Shown here: positions 1 to 7,790 of the stretch, piece by piece
How positions within the stretch are numbered: the stretch's first letter is position 1
Layout of the letters: every line of letters begins with the position of its first letter
NCBI RefSeq assembly: GCF_030704305.1
Contig: NZ_CP131935.1
Span: forward strand, 4,774,001 to 4,838,000
DNA from: Massilia sp. R2A-15
GTDB taxonomy: Bacteria > Pseudomonadota > Gammaproteobacteria > Burkholderiales > Burkholderiaceae_D
Reading direction: 5' to 3'
DNA: 64,000 bases
Made by a program: the position numbers and the translations under genes
The notes under the pieces: model-generated
Seen by the model: the letters and a program-made list of their open reading frames with translations, nothing else
The model's database searches: none
Told to the model about the DNA's origin: nothing

Positions 1-1
1 G

Positions 2-820
2 GTCGACACCGCGCTCGAATTCACGGTGCAGAACGCGCAGCAGATCCAGGCGCTGCGCCGCGCCGCGAAGGAAGAGGGCAAGACGCGCCGCGAATGGCCG
101 GTGCACTGGGCGATGGACGAAGCGAAGCCGTCGACCTTCCGCTTCAAGGGCTATGCGGCGAAGTACAGCCCCAGCGTCATCGGCAACTACACCCGCCTGT
201 CGTACGACCGCAATGAATCTTGGGAGCGCGACATCGCCTACTTCAACAGCTTCCCGGCCGACGTGACGGTGAAGGCGCCGCGCGCCTACGTGATTCCCCA
301 GGCGTGGCGCGAAGTCATCGAACGGCTGCAATGGAACGGCGTGCAGATGACGCGCCTGGACGCCGACCAGACCATGGATGTCGAGTACTACCAGATTAAT
401 TCGGTGAACTCGCGCGCGCATGCGTACGAGGGGCATATGTTCCATGACGAGGTGGAGCTGGAGCGCCGCAGCGGCAAGGTCGCGCTGCGCAAGGGCGATT
501 ACGTGGTGTCGCTGGACCAGGACCAGGCGCGCTACGCGGTCGAGATGCTCGAGCCGCAGGGCCACGACAGCTTCTTCCGCTGGGGCTTTTTCAACAGCGT
601 GCTGGAAAAGAAGGAAGCGTATTCGGATTACGTGTTCGAAGACCACGCGCTGGAGCTGCTGCGCGACGAGCCGGAGCTGAAAGCGAAGTTCGAAAAATGG
701 AAGGAAGCGAATCCTGAGCAGCTGTCGGACCAGGGCAAGGTGCTCGACTTCATCTTCGCCAACTGCCGTCGCTACCACGAGCCGGAGTGGAGCCGCTACC
801 CGGTCTTCATGCTGGCGTAA
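2..820 (+). CDS. M14 family zinc carboxypeptidase, C-terminal part (gene cut by window edge)
   Basis: The frame is already open at base 2, so the gene starts upstream; the GTG at 26 is only an internal Val. The visible 272 residues resemble the C-terminal region of large secreted M14 (carboxypeptidase A-like) metallopeptidases: a stretch with AYVIPQAWREVIERL followed by a beta-rich tail that ends YHEPEWSRYPVFMLA. The zinc site and catalytic Glu would lie upstream and cannot be checked. The last 32 bases, including the stop, are repeated 197 bp downstream in a tandem duplication. Family assignment is from recalled similarity, so substrate is not inferred. Confidence 0.7.
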   Translation, partial: VDTALEFTVQNAQQIQALRRAAKEEGKTRREWPVHWAMDEAKPSTFRFKGYAAKYSPSVIGNYTRLSYDRNESWERDIAYFNSFPADVTVKAPRAYVIPQAWREVIERLQWNGVQMTRLDADQTMDVEYYQINSVNSRAHAYEGHMFHDEVELERRSGKVALRKGDYVVSLDQDQARYAVEMLEPQGHDSFFRWGFFNSVLEKKEAYSDYVFEDHALELLRDEPELKAKFEKWKEANPEQLSDQGKVLDFIFANCRRYHEPEWSRYPVFMLA

Positions 821-1153
821 CGGCCGCTCGAACATATACTACGGACCCAAAAACCGTCGTTCCAGCGAAGGCTGGAACCCATGCTGACGTGGCCATGCCA
901 ACGCAGTATGGATTCCCGGCAAGGGGGGGCGCCGAGCCCGGGAATGACGGTCTTGAGGATAGCGGTCCTGCTTGCGAGCGGAAGCGGAGCCGCTAACCGG
1001 TCTTCATGCTGGCGTAACGGCCGCTCGAACATATACTACAGACCCAAAAACCGTCGTTCCAGCGAAGGCTGGAACCCATGCTGACGTAGTTACGCCAGCT
1101 CAGTATGGATTCCCGCCTGCGCGGGAATGACGGTCTTGAGGATAGCGGTCCTG
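789..1153. repeat. 197-bp tandem duplication between two genes
   Basis: Unit 1 (789-985) and unit 2 (986-1153) align at an offset of 197 bases. Both start with GGAGCCGCTA followed by CCGGTCTTCATGCTGGCGTA, the last codons and stop of the M14 gene, and both end in TTGAGGATAGCGGTCCTG. Each unit holds a hairpin with arms GTTCCAGC and GCTGGAAC around GAAG (859-878 and about 1056-1075), then a second inverted repeat. In unit 2 the latter is ATTCCCGCCTGCGCGGGAAT (1109-1128), the ATTCCC-N8-GGGAAT form known in Neisseria as dRS3. In unit 1 the inner part is longer and contains a G7 run (about 924-930). This accounts for the whole gene-free stretch 821-1154. Confidence 0.85.
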
Positions 1154-1154
1154 G

Positions 1155-2948
1155 TTACTTGGTCGCCGCGATCCAGCGATCCACCTTCGCCTCCAGCAGC
1201 GACAGCGGCAAGGTCCCATCGCCCAGCACCACCTCGTGGAACTTCGGCAGCGAGAACTTCGGCCCCAGCGCCGCCTGCGCGCGCGCACGCAGTTCGGCGA
1301 TCGTCAGCGCGCCAATCTTGTAGCCCAGCGCCTGCGCCGGCCACACCATGTAGCGCTCCGTCTCGCTCTTCGCCACATCGGTGTATCCCAGCGTGTCCTT
1401 CATGTACTGGATCGACTGCTCGCGCGTCCATCCCTTCGCATGCATGCCGGTGTCCACCACCAGCCGCACCGCGCGCAGCATCTCGTCGTTCAGGTGGCCG
1501 AAATAATCCTCCGGCTTGTCGAACAGGCCCATCTCCTTGCCCAGGGTCTCGGCATACAGCGCCCAGCCTTCGGTGAACGCGTTGTTGCCGCCGAATTTGC
1601 GGAAGTTCGGCAGGCCCAGCTCCTGCAGCAGCGCGATGTGGAAATGGTGGCCCGGCTGGCCTTCGTGCAGGAACAGCGTGACCATGCCGGTGCTGCCGTA
1701 CTGCTTCGGATCGTTCACCACCGACCAGAACACGCCCGGACGCGAACCGTCCGCCGCCGGCGGCGAGTAGTGGTCCGATGCCGTCGCGCGGCTCAGTTCA
1801 GGTTCCAGCCGCAGGTCGAGCGGCGCTTTCGGCATCAGCGTAAACATCGACGGCAGCTTGGTGCGCAACTGCGCATCGAGCTTGCGGTAGACGTCGATCA
1901 CCTGCTGCTCGGTGGTGAAGGGGCGATACTTGTCCTGCGCCGCCACCCAGTTCGGCAGCCCGTTGGCCGGCCCCGTGTAGCCCATCTTCGGGCCGACGAT
2001 GGCGAACTCGCGCTGGATGCGCGCCACTTCCTCCAGACCCTTCGCATGGATCTGATCGGGCGTCATGGTGGTCGTGGTCTGGCTGGCGACGCGCGCCAGG
2101 TACCAGTCCATCCCGCCCGGCATGGCGCTCCAGCCGGTGCTGGTGCGCGCCGCCGGCACGTACTCTTTTTCGAGGAAGGTGGCCAGCCGCGCCAGCGCCG
2201 GCGTCAGCTTCTTGTCGATGGTCGCGCGGTAGGCCGCGGTCAGGCTCTTCTTGTCGGCGGCGGAAAAGCCGGCCGGCAGGTTGGTGATCGGCGTGTAGAA
2301 GATGCTCGCTTCCGGCTTGTCGCTGACCAGCTTCTGGAATTGCGGCAGGGCCGACACCATCGCCGCCTTCGGCTCGGTGATCCCTTGCTTCATCCCTTCG
2401 CGCATGTTCGCGATGGCCTGGTCGATCCATGCCGGCAGCTGGTTCAGACGGTTCAGGTAAGCCTTGTAGTTCTTCACCGTGACCAGCGGCTGGCCGCCCT
2501 GGCCGTTGGCGAAATTCGCCAGCGTGACCGGGATGCTGTCCATCTGGTTGATCGGCAGCAGGTGCACCGGGAACTTCTCGAAACTCAGTTCCGACTTCAA
2601 CTCGTAATCGAGGATGTCGTAGTTGATCTGGCCTTTTGCATCGAGCGCGTCGCGCGGGATCGCGCGCAGGCGCTGCTGGAAGCCGTGGTACAGCGCGAAC
2701 TGGCGCGCGCGCATCTTCGGCGCGATCGCCATGCCGATCTGGTCGTCGAAGCGGCTGTCGCCGTTCTCGGTCGCGTTCATCGGCTCGAATTTGGCGAGCG
2801 CGTCGTAATACTGGTCGGCCAGCACGGACAGCTGCTTGCTCGCCTGCGAGGCGCCGGCGACGGCGACCACCTTTGTCGCGGGGGCGGCGGCATGAACGGG
2901 AGCGCAGGCGATCAGCGCGGCGGCGGCGAGCGGAAGGATTTTTTTCAT
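1155..2948 (-). CDS. Secreted DUF885 family putative metallopeptidase
   Basis: A 597-residue protein with a clear Sec signal peptide (MKKILPLAAAALIACAPVHA, cleavage about residue 20). The family hallmark HEGxPGHH is present at residues 428-435, the predicted zinc-binding and catalytic site of DUF885 proteins, which are distantly related to gluzincin peptidases. Length matches the usual 580-620 aa. It acts in the periplasm or outside the cell; substrate unknown. The ATG start sits directly before the signal peptide. It is convergent with the M14 gene across the duplicated hairpins and separated from the next minus-strand gene by a palindromic element, so it is probably its own transcript. Confidence 0.85.
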   Translation of the reverse strand: MKKILPLAAAALIACAPVHAAAPATKVVAVAGASQASKQLSVLADQYYDALAKFEPMNATENGDSRFDDQIGMAIAPKMRARQFALYHGFQQRLRAIPRDALDAKGQINYDILDYELKSELSFEKFPVHLLPINQMDSIPVTLANFANGQGGQPLVTVKNYKAYLNRLNQLPAWIDQAIANMREGMKQGITEPKAAMVSALPQFQKLVSDKPEASIFYTPITNLPAGFSAADKKSLTAAYRATIDKKLTPALARLATFLEKEYVPAARTSTGWSAMPGGMDWYLARVASQTTTTMTPDQIHAKGLEEVARIQREFAIVGPKMGYTGPANGLPNWVAAQDKYRPFTTEQQVIDVYRKLDAQLRTKLPSMFTLMPKAPLDLRLEPELSRATASDHYSPPAADGSRPGVFWSVVNDPKQYGSTGMVTLFLHEGQPGHHFHIALLQELGLPNFRKFGGNNAFTEGWALYAETLGKEMGLFDKPEDYFGHLNDEMLRAVRLVVDTGMHAKGWTREQSIQYMKDTLGYTDVAKSETERYMVWPAQALGYKIGALTIAELRARAQAALGPKFSLPKFHEVVLGDGTLPLSLLEAKVDRWIAATK

Positions 2949-3020
2949 CGATGACTACCTTGTTGGGTTGAATGCGCGAGAAGCATACGCCAAATCGGGC
3001 GATTAATAAACGCACCGACG

Positions 3021-3100
3021 CTGTCGTTCCTGCGAAGGCAGGAACCCATGCTGACTATGCGCAGACGCAGCATAGGCTCCTGCCTGCGCAGGAGCGACAG
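3021..3100. repeat. Composite palindromic intergenic element (same family as 854-1132)
   Basis: The element is bounded by CTGTCG (3021-3026) and CGACAG (3095-3100). It contains the hairpin TTCCTGC-GAAG-GCAGGAA, then CCCATGCTGA, a central ATGCTG/CAGCAT inverted repeat, and a second hairpin CTCCTGC-CTGC-GCAGGAG. The left half matches the GTCGTTCC...GGAACCCATGCTGACG modules at 856 and 1053. It looks like a REP/BIME-type mobile palindrome and may terminate or stabilise the flanking minus-strand transcripts. Confidence 0.75.
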
Positions 3101-3108
3101 TGAGTTAG

Positions 3109-5319
3109 TCAATAAAAGTAGGGCGTCTTGCCGGTCCACTCGTTGTCCGGAAACCGCTTGTGCAGCAGCGTGAACGCCTGTTTCGACAGCGCGTGGGAGT
3201 CGGCGTCCAGGCAGCCGCCTTTGGTCGATTGCACCACCACGTACAGCAGCCATGGCAGGTCGGGGTCGTCCGGATGCGCCAGAGCGCGCTGCATCACGTG
3301 CTTGCCGATGAAACCGGTGGACGTCGGCAGCGCATCGAGAATGGCAAACTCGCGTGCGCGCTGCGCCGGATCGGTCGCGGTTTCGGGCGGCGCGGGCGGG
3401 CGCTCCGGATCGGCGGCGTAACCGCCGGCGCGCTCCACGGCGCGCACGCTGCACCAGTTCGATGCCACGGTGTCCGATGCGGCCAATGGCTTGAACGGAC
3501 GTGTCAGATGCTGCTCGTAGTCTTCCAGCGCGCTGGTAATGCCCAGCCGCAGCGCTGCCAGCACCACGACGTGGCGCCGCGCTTCCGGCGTCGCGGCCGA
3601 CCTGTACGAGCGCGCCGCGTCGGCGAATTCGGCCACTGGCTCCAGCAGCGCTGCCGCGCGCAGGGCGGCGTCGTGCTGGCCGAGCAGGTCGGCGCGCAGC
3701 CAGGCCATCGCGGCGACGGCGTTGCGCAGCGGCTGGCCGAGCGTGCGGTCCTGCGCCAGTTCCAGCAGGTCGGACACCGCGAGCGCGGAGTTGATCCAGT
3801 TGCGGCCATCGGACGCCGGCGTACGCATCGCCGGCGCCTTGCCGGTTTCGCCGGTGTCGCCGTCCTGGTCGCGCACCACGTTGCGCAGCAGGTACTGCGC
3901 CGCCTCGGCGTTCGACGTGGCGAGCGCAAAGCGCTCCTGCAGGAACAGGTTGCGCATGCTCGGCGACTCGATGGACGCCGCCAGCATGGCGTCATCGATC
4001 GCGCGCGCTTTGGCGGCCTGCCCCGAGAGGCGATAGCTGCGCGCCAGGTGGTAGCGCACCGTCGGATATTCGGGCGCGTCGGGCGCGACGCGCAGCGCGG
4101 CCAGTTCGAGCGGGGCGGGCAGCGTCTCGGACGTCATCAGCGCGGCCACCAGCCAGGTGCGCGCGCCGGTCGCTTCCCATTTTTGCAGCGCGTGCGCGCG
4201 GTCCTCGGCGCATTTGCCGGGGCCGAAGAAATCGCAGCCGTTCAGGGTCGTGATCCAGTCGATGAAATCGTGGCGCTGCACCAGCTCGGTGTTGCGGTCG
4301 CGCCGGAACATGTTGAGCTGGTCCCCCGCCAGCACGCGCCAGTCGCCCAGGTAGTCCTGCTGGTAGGGGTCGTTGCGGGGATTGTCCAGGCTGGCGCTGA
4401 TCTGCTCGAAGCGCGCGCGCGGCGTGATACGCGCCTGCATCGCCCGCATCGCCCCGCGCGTCGCTTCGTGCAGCGAAGCCAGCGACGGATCGTCAAGGAT
4501 GCGCTGCGCCTGCACGCGCAGCGCTTCGGCGCGTTCTGTCATGTCGGGCGTGTCGAACTTGAATTGCGCCGCCGCCTCGCGCATTTGCGCGCGCAGCGCC
4601 AGGTAGGCGCCCCATTGCCGCATCGGATGGTTCGGCGTCGCACCGATCGCGCCGAACAGCGCCGCGCTTTCGCGATAGTCGCCGTTGTAGAAGTGCGCCG
4701 CTGCGACCTGGTAGCCGCGCAGCTGCGCCCAGGCGCCTTCGGACGGAGCAAGTTCGGCCGGAATCGGCAACGCGGCGTAGCGTGGCTTCTGCCAGCTTGG
4801 CAGCGCATTGCCGCAGAGTGAAAAGACGGCGTCCTGCGCGCCGACCCATGCCTGCAGCCGCGCCGGCGTGGCGTCCGCGCGTTGCGCCAGTTGCATCAGC
4901 GTGCTCGTGGCGAAGGAATAGGCTTCGCGCGGGCAGTCGGTGAACTGGAAGGGCGTGTCGGCGCGCGGTGCGGCGCTTTTCAGGGCCGCCGCCGCCGCGG
5001 TCTTCCACGCCAGCTGGATCTCGCCGGTCTGGCGGTAGTCGTCCCACCCGGAATACGCCGCGCCGGTCGCGCGCAGAATGGCCCCGGGCGGATTTGGCGC
5101 CGCTTTCATGCCGCCGCTTCCGAGCGAGATCGCACGCCACGCGGCGTACAGGTAGACCCGTTCGTAGTGCGGCTGCAGCACGCCCAGCTGGCCAGCCTGG
5201 AAGCGCTCCGGCGCAAGGTCGGGCGTGGTGTGGTTGACGAAGCGGTCGTAGGGCGTAAACCCGCTCGCGCTGGCTGCGCCGGCTGCCACAAACGCGCAAG
5301 CGGCGATCAATATTTTCAT
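3109..5319 (-). CDS. Secreted protein of unknown function, partner of DUF3142 protein
   Basis: A 736-residue protein; start ATG at 5319 chosen because it begins a Sec signal peptide (MKILIAACAFVAAGAASASG) and follows an AGGAG ribosome site. A longer in-frame reading up to 5952 only covers the preceding gene. Residues after 200 are helix-rich with many Ala/Leu/Arg pairs, suggesting TPR-like repeats, but no family is recognised. The ATG overlaps the TGA of the DUF3142 gene by one base (TGATG), so the two are translationally coupled and probably work together in the periplasm. Last gene of the Lrp-led operon. Confidence 0.75.
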   Translation of the reverse strand: MKILIAACAFVAAGAASASGFTPYDRFVNHTTPDLAPERFQAGQLGVLQPHYERVYLYAAWRAISLGSGGMKAAPNPPGAILRATGAAYSGWDDYRQTGEIQLAWKTAAAAALKSAAPRADTPFQFTDCPREAYSFATSTLMQLAQRADATPARLQAWVGAQDAVFSLCGNALPSWQKPRYAALPIPAELAPSEGAWAQLRGYQVAAAHFYNGDYRESAALFGAIGATPNHPMRQWGAYLALRAQMREAAAQFKFDTPDMTERAEALRVQAQRILDDPSLASLHEATRGAMRAMQARITPRARFEQISASLDNPRNDPYQQDYLGDWRVLAGDQLNMFRRDRNTELVQRHDFIDWITTLNGCDFFGPGKCAEDRAHALQKWEATGARTWLVAALMTSETLPAPLELAALRVAPDAPEYPTVRYHLARSYRLSGQAAKARAIDDAMLAASIESPSMRNLFLQERFALATSNAEAAQYLLRNVVRDQDGDTGETGKAPAMRTPASDGRNWINSALAVSDLLELAQDRTLGQPLRNAVAAMAWLRADLLGQHDAALRAAALLEPVAEFADAARSYRSAATPEARRHVVVLAALRLGITSALEDYEQHLTRPFKPLAASDTVASNWCSVRAVERAGGYAADPERPPAPPETATDPAQRAREFAILDALPTSTGFIGKHVMQRALAHPDDPDLPWLLYVVVQSTKGGCLDADSHALSKQAFTLLHKRFPDNEWTGKTPYFY

Positions 5320-6020
5320 CAGGGACTCCTTGGAGCGGCGGTTTGCCGCCATGCGTGATAGTCGAACCAGTAGGTGCGCCGGTAGCGGCCAGTGGTCTGT
5401 TCGGAAAACGGTTCCTGCGGCGAGAAGCCTGCGCTGCCGCCGCGGCAGCTTGGATGCAGCGATTGCGGCGCATGCTCGACCAGCTCGCGCAGCGCGGCGC
5501 CGTCCTTCCCCATCCGGAAGAACATCGGCACCACCTCGTCGGCCGCCAGTCCATCCAGCCACGCCGGCGAGCGGCACCACCAGCCCAGCGCCGTGACGCT
5601 GAGGGCGATATCGGCCGGCAGCGCGGCGCGCACATCGCGCACCAGCGAGCGGTAGAAATCGCGCTGCGACGGCTTCGCCTCCATGTCCAGCTGCACCCGG
5701 CCCGACGTGCTGTGCGCTGCCGCCTGCAGCATGGCGCCGACGATGGCGGCGCGGCTCGCCTCGATGTTCGTGGGGGGATGGATGGTGCTCACTTCGACGT
5801 GCAGCACCGGCGTGACGCGGGTGGCGGTGGAGACGGGGAGATGGCTGCCGGCGCGCGTGCGGATCGCGTCGGCGGCAAGCAGGATATGCCGGTCGAGCAG
5901 CGCCGCGTGCGACGCCGACCATACAGGCATATCGGCCTTGTCCCAGATCCACGCGACGCGCTCGCCCGCGCCGGCGGGAACTGCCGCCAGCAGGGCGATC
6001 GCCAGCGCGGTCAGCTTCAC
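5319..6020 (-). CDS. DUF3142 domain-containing secreted protein
   Basis: 233 residues beginning at a GTG (6020) inside the stop of the upstream binding-protein gene: GTGA gives a 4-base overlap, so translation is coupled. It starts with a short Sec signal (MKLTALAIALLAAVPAGAGE). DUF3142 features visible are an early ERVAWIWDK segment, a central VQLDMEA segment, SVTALGWWC, and VVPMFFRMG near residue 170. The fold is probably a TIM-barrel-like glycosidase relative, but no activity is established for the family. The following gene is coupled by a one-base overlap. Confidence 0.75.
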   Translation of the reverse strand: MKLTALAIALLAAVPAGAGERVAWIWDKADMPVWSASHAALLDRHILLAADAIRTRAGSHLPVSTATRVTPVLHVEVSTIHPPTNIEASRAAIVGAMLQAAAHSTSGRVQLDMEAKPSQRDFYRSLVRDVRAALPADIALSVTALGWWCRSPAWLDGLAADEVVPMFFRMGKDGAALRELVEHAPQSLHPSCRGGSAGFSPQEPFSEQTTGRYRRTYWFDYHAWRQTAAPRSP

Positions 6021-7141
6021 TTGGCCAGCGGTACCGGCGCGCCGTCCTTGAAGGTGTACATCGTCACCGTCGATGCCTTCAGGTTGCCGGCCGGGTCGTA
6101 GGCGTAGGTGCCGACGACGCCCTTGTGGCTCATGGTGTGCAGCGCCGCCGCCACCACCGACGGGTCGAGCGAATTGGTGGCGCGGATCGCTTCGGCGATG
6201 AACATGGCCTGGTCGTAGAACGGGGCCGCGTACACGTCGGGATTGTGCTTGAAGCGCTGCTTGTACTTCGCCTGGAACGCCGGCCCGCTGGCCTGCTTGT
6301 CGGGGATCGCGCCGGCCTGCGCGCACAGCACGTTGGCGCCGACCGCGTCGCCACCGAGCTTGCCCATCTCCGGGCTGCACAGCGTATCGCCGCCGAGCAG
6401 TTTGGCCGAGAGGCCCAGCTGCTTCATCTGGCGCGCCATCGGCGCCCCTTGCGGCGCGTAGCCGCCGAAGAAGATCGCATCGACCTTTTTCGCCTTCAGC
6501 GCGGTCAGGATCGCCGCGAAGTCGGTCGCCTTGTCGGTGGTGAATTCGCGGCTGGCGACGGTCATGCCGGACGCCTTGGCCTGGCGGATGAATTCGTCGG
6601 CGATGCCCTGGCCGAACGCGGTGCGGTCGTCGATCACGCCGACGTTCTTCACCTTCAGTGTATTGGCAGCGTACTGCGCCACCGCGGCGCCCACCTGGGT
6701 GTCGCTGGCGACGATGCGAAATACCGCCTTGTAGCCGCTCTGGGTGATCTTCGGATTGGTGCCGACCGTCGACATCACGATGCCGGCGTCGTTGTACACG
6801 CGCGAGGCCGGAATCGCCACGCCCGAGTTGTACGGCCCGAGCACGAACTTCACGCCGGCGTCGGCGAATTTCTGCGCCACGATCACCCCGGCCTTCGGGT
6901 CGCCCTGGTCGTCCTCCGACATCAGTTCGAAGCGCAGCGTCTTGCCGGCCACCGCCGCGCCCTTTTTCGCGTTCAGTTCCTCGATCGCCAGGCGCACGCC
7001 GTTCTCATTGTCCTTGCCGGCGAAGGCGTTCGCGCCCGACAGCGGCCCGGTCAGGCCGATCTTGACCACCTGTTCTTCGGCCGCGGCCGAGGCGCACAGC
7101 AGCGACGCCAGCGCCAGCGGAATGATTTTCTTGAAGGTCAT
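6017..7141 (-). CDS. Periplasmic branched-chain amino-acid-type ABC substrate-binding protein (LivJ family)
   Basis: 374 residues with a Sec signal peptide (cleavage after ASAAA, about residue 22) and the type I periplasmic-binding fold: VVKIGLTGPLSGANAFAGKD at the mature N-terminus, EDDQGDPKAGV, and the hinge region YAAPFYDQAMFIAEAI. The start ATG is preceded by GGAG. No LivH/LivM permease or LivF/LivG ATPase gene is in the window, so it is an orphan binding protein. It lies 22 bases downstream of a DecR-like Lrp regulator, so the ligand may be cysteine or another amino acid sensed by that regulator; this is inference. Confidence 0.88.
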   Translation of the reverse strand: MTFKKIIPLALASLLCASAAAEEQVVKIGLTGPLSGANAFAGKDNENGVRLAIEELNAKKGAAVAGKTLRFELMSEDDQGDPKAGVIVAQKFADAGVKFVLGPYNSGVAIPASRVYNDAGIVMSTVGTNPKITQSGYKAVFRIVASDTQVGAAVAQYAANTLKVKNVGVIDDRTAFGQGIADEFIRQAKASGMTVASREFTTDKATDFAAILTALKAKKVDAIFFGGYAPQGAPMARQMKQLGLSAKLLGGDTLCSPEMGKLGGDAVGANVLCAQAGAIPDKQASGPAFQAKYKQRFKHNPDVYAAPFYDQAMFIAEAIRATNSLDPSVVAAALHTMSHKGVVGTYAYDPAGNLKASTVTMYTFKDGAPVPLAK

Positions 7142-7163
7142 GCAGGTATCTCCTCGTGATAGG

Positions 7164-7652
7164 TCAGGCGGGCAGCTCGCGCGCGATCAGCTCCAGCGGC
7201 AGCGCCGTCGAGTACTTGATCTGCTCCATCGAAAACGCCGACGACACCCCGGTCAGGTGCGCGGTGCTGGCGATCAGCTTCTTGTAGAAACGGTCGTAGC
7301 CGTCGATGTCGGTGGTGACCACCTTCAGCAGGTAGTCGACGTCGCCGCTCATGCGGTGAAATTCCAGCACCTCGGGCAGGGCGATCACCGCGGCGGCGAA
7401 ACGCGCCAGCCATTTTTCGTCGTGCTCGGAAGTGCGCACGCTGACGAACACGGTCACCGGCAGCCCCACCTTGTGACGGTTGATCAGGGTGACGCGGCTC
7501 TCGATATAGCCGTCTTCCTCGAGCCGCTTGACACGCTTCCAGCACGGCGTGCTGGACAGGCCGACCTTTTCGCTGAGCGCCGCGATCGACAGCGTGGCAT
7601 CGGACTGCAATGCCGAAAGTATTGCGCAATCGAATTTATCTAGTGAATTCAT
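7164..7652 (-). CDS. Lrp/AsnC family regulator, DecR (YbaO)-like
   Basis: 162 residues: AsnC-type winged helix-turn-helix (about 1-60, with LSIAALSEKVGLSSTPCWKR) and a RAM/AsnC effector domain. The TPCWKR(V/L)KRLE(E/D)DG segment and the C-terminal MEQIKYSTALPLE closely match what I recall of E. coli DecR (YbaO), the cysteine-responsive Lrp paralogue that activates cysteine detoxification. It is divergent from a cysteine desulfurase fusion and heads its own operon (binding protein, DUF3142, unknown), so it probably senses an amino acid, perhaps cysteine, and controls both sides. First ATG chosen; no strong ribosome site is visible. Confidence 0.88.
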   Translation of the reverse strand: MNSLDKFDCAILSALQSDATLSIAALSEKVGLSSTPCWKRVKRLEEDGYIESRVTLINRHKVGLPVTVFVSVRTSEHDEKWLARFAAAVIALPEVLEFHRMSGDVDYLLKVVTTDIDGYDRFYKKLIASTAHLTGVSSAFSMEQIKYSTALPLELIARELPA

Positions 7653-7790
7653 TATATTTTTTATCTAATTTTAGTATGTATATACTTCATTAGGAAGAAT
7701 TGCGACATTCTTTAGCATGTATTCTGCGTTGCAACGCCGTAACATATTAACCAACTCTACCTGTTACGCCAGCTTTTTTTGTGACTTGCC
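7653..7790. promoter_or_regulatory. AT-rich divergent promoter region between DecR-like gene and cysteine desulfurase
   Basis: 138 bases, much richer in A/T than the surroundings (for example TTTTTTATCTAATTTTAGTA and GTATATACTTC). It separates the two divergent genes and must contain both promoters. Lrp/AsnC proteins typically bind such AT-rich DNA, so the operator of the DecR-like protein is probably here. I could not pick a single convincing -35/-10 pair for either side. Confidence 0.55.

Noticed and set aside
1236..2954. Long plus-strand frame opposite the DUF885 gene
   Set aside because: The minus strand has a signal peptide and the HEGxPGHH motif; the plus frame is low-complexity.
5320..5952. 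N-terminal extension of the secreted unknown protein
   Set aside because: It overlaps the DUF3142 gene in another frame, and the internal ATG at 5319 has both a ribosome site and a signal peptide.
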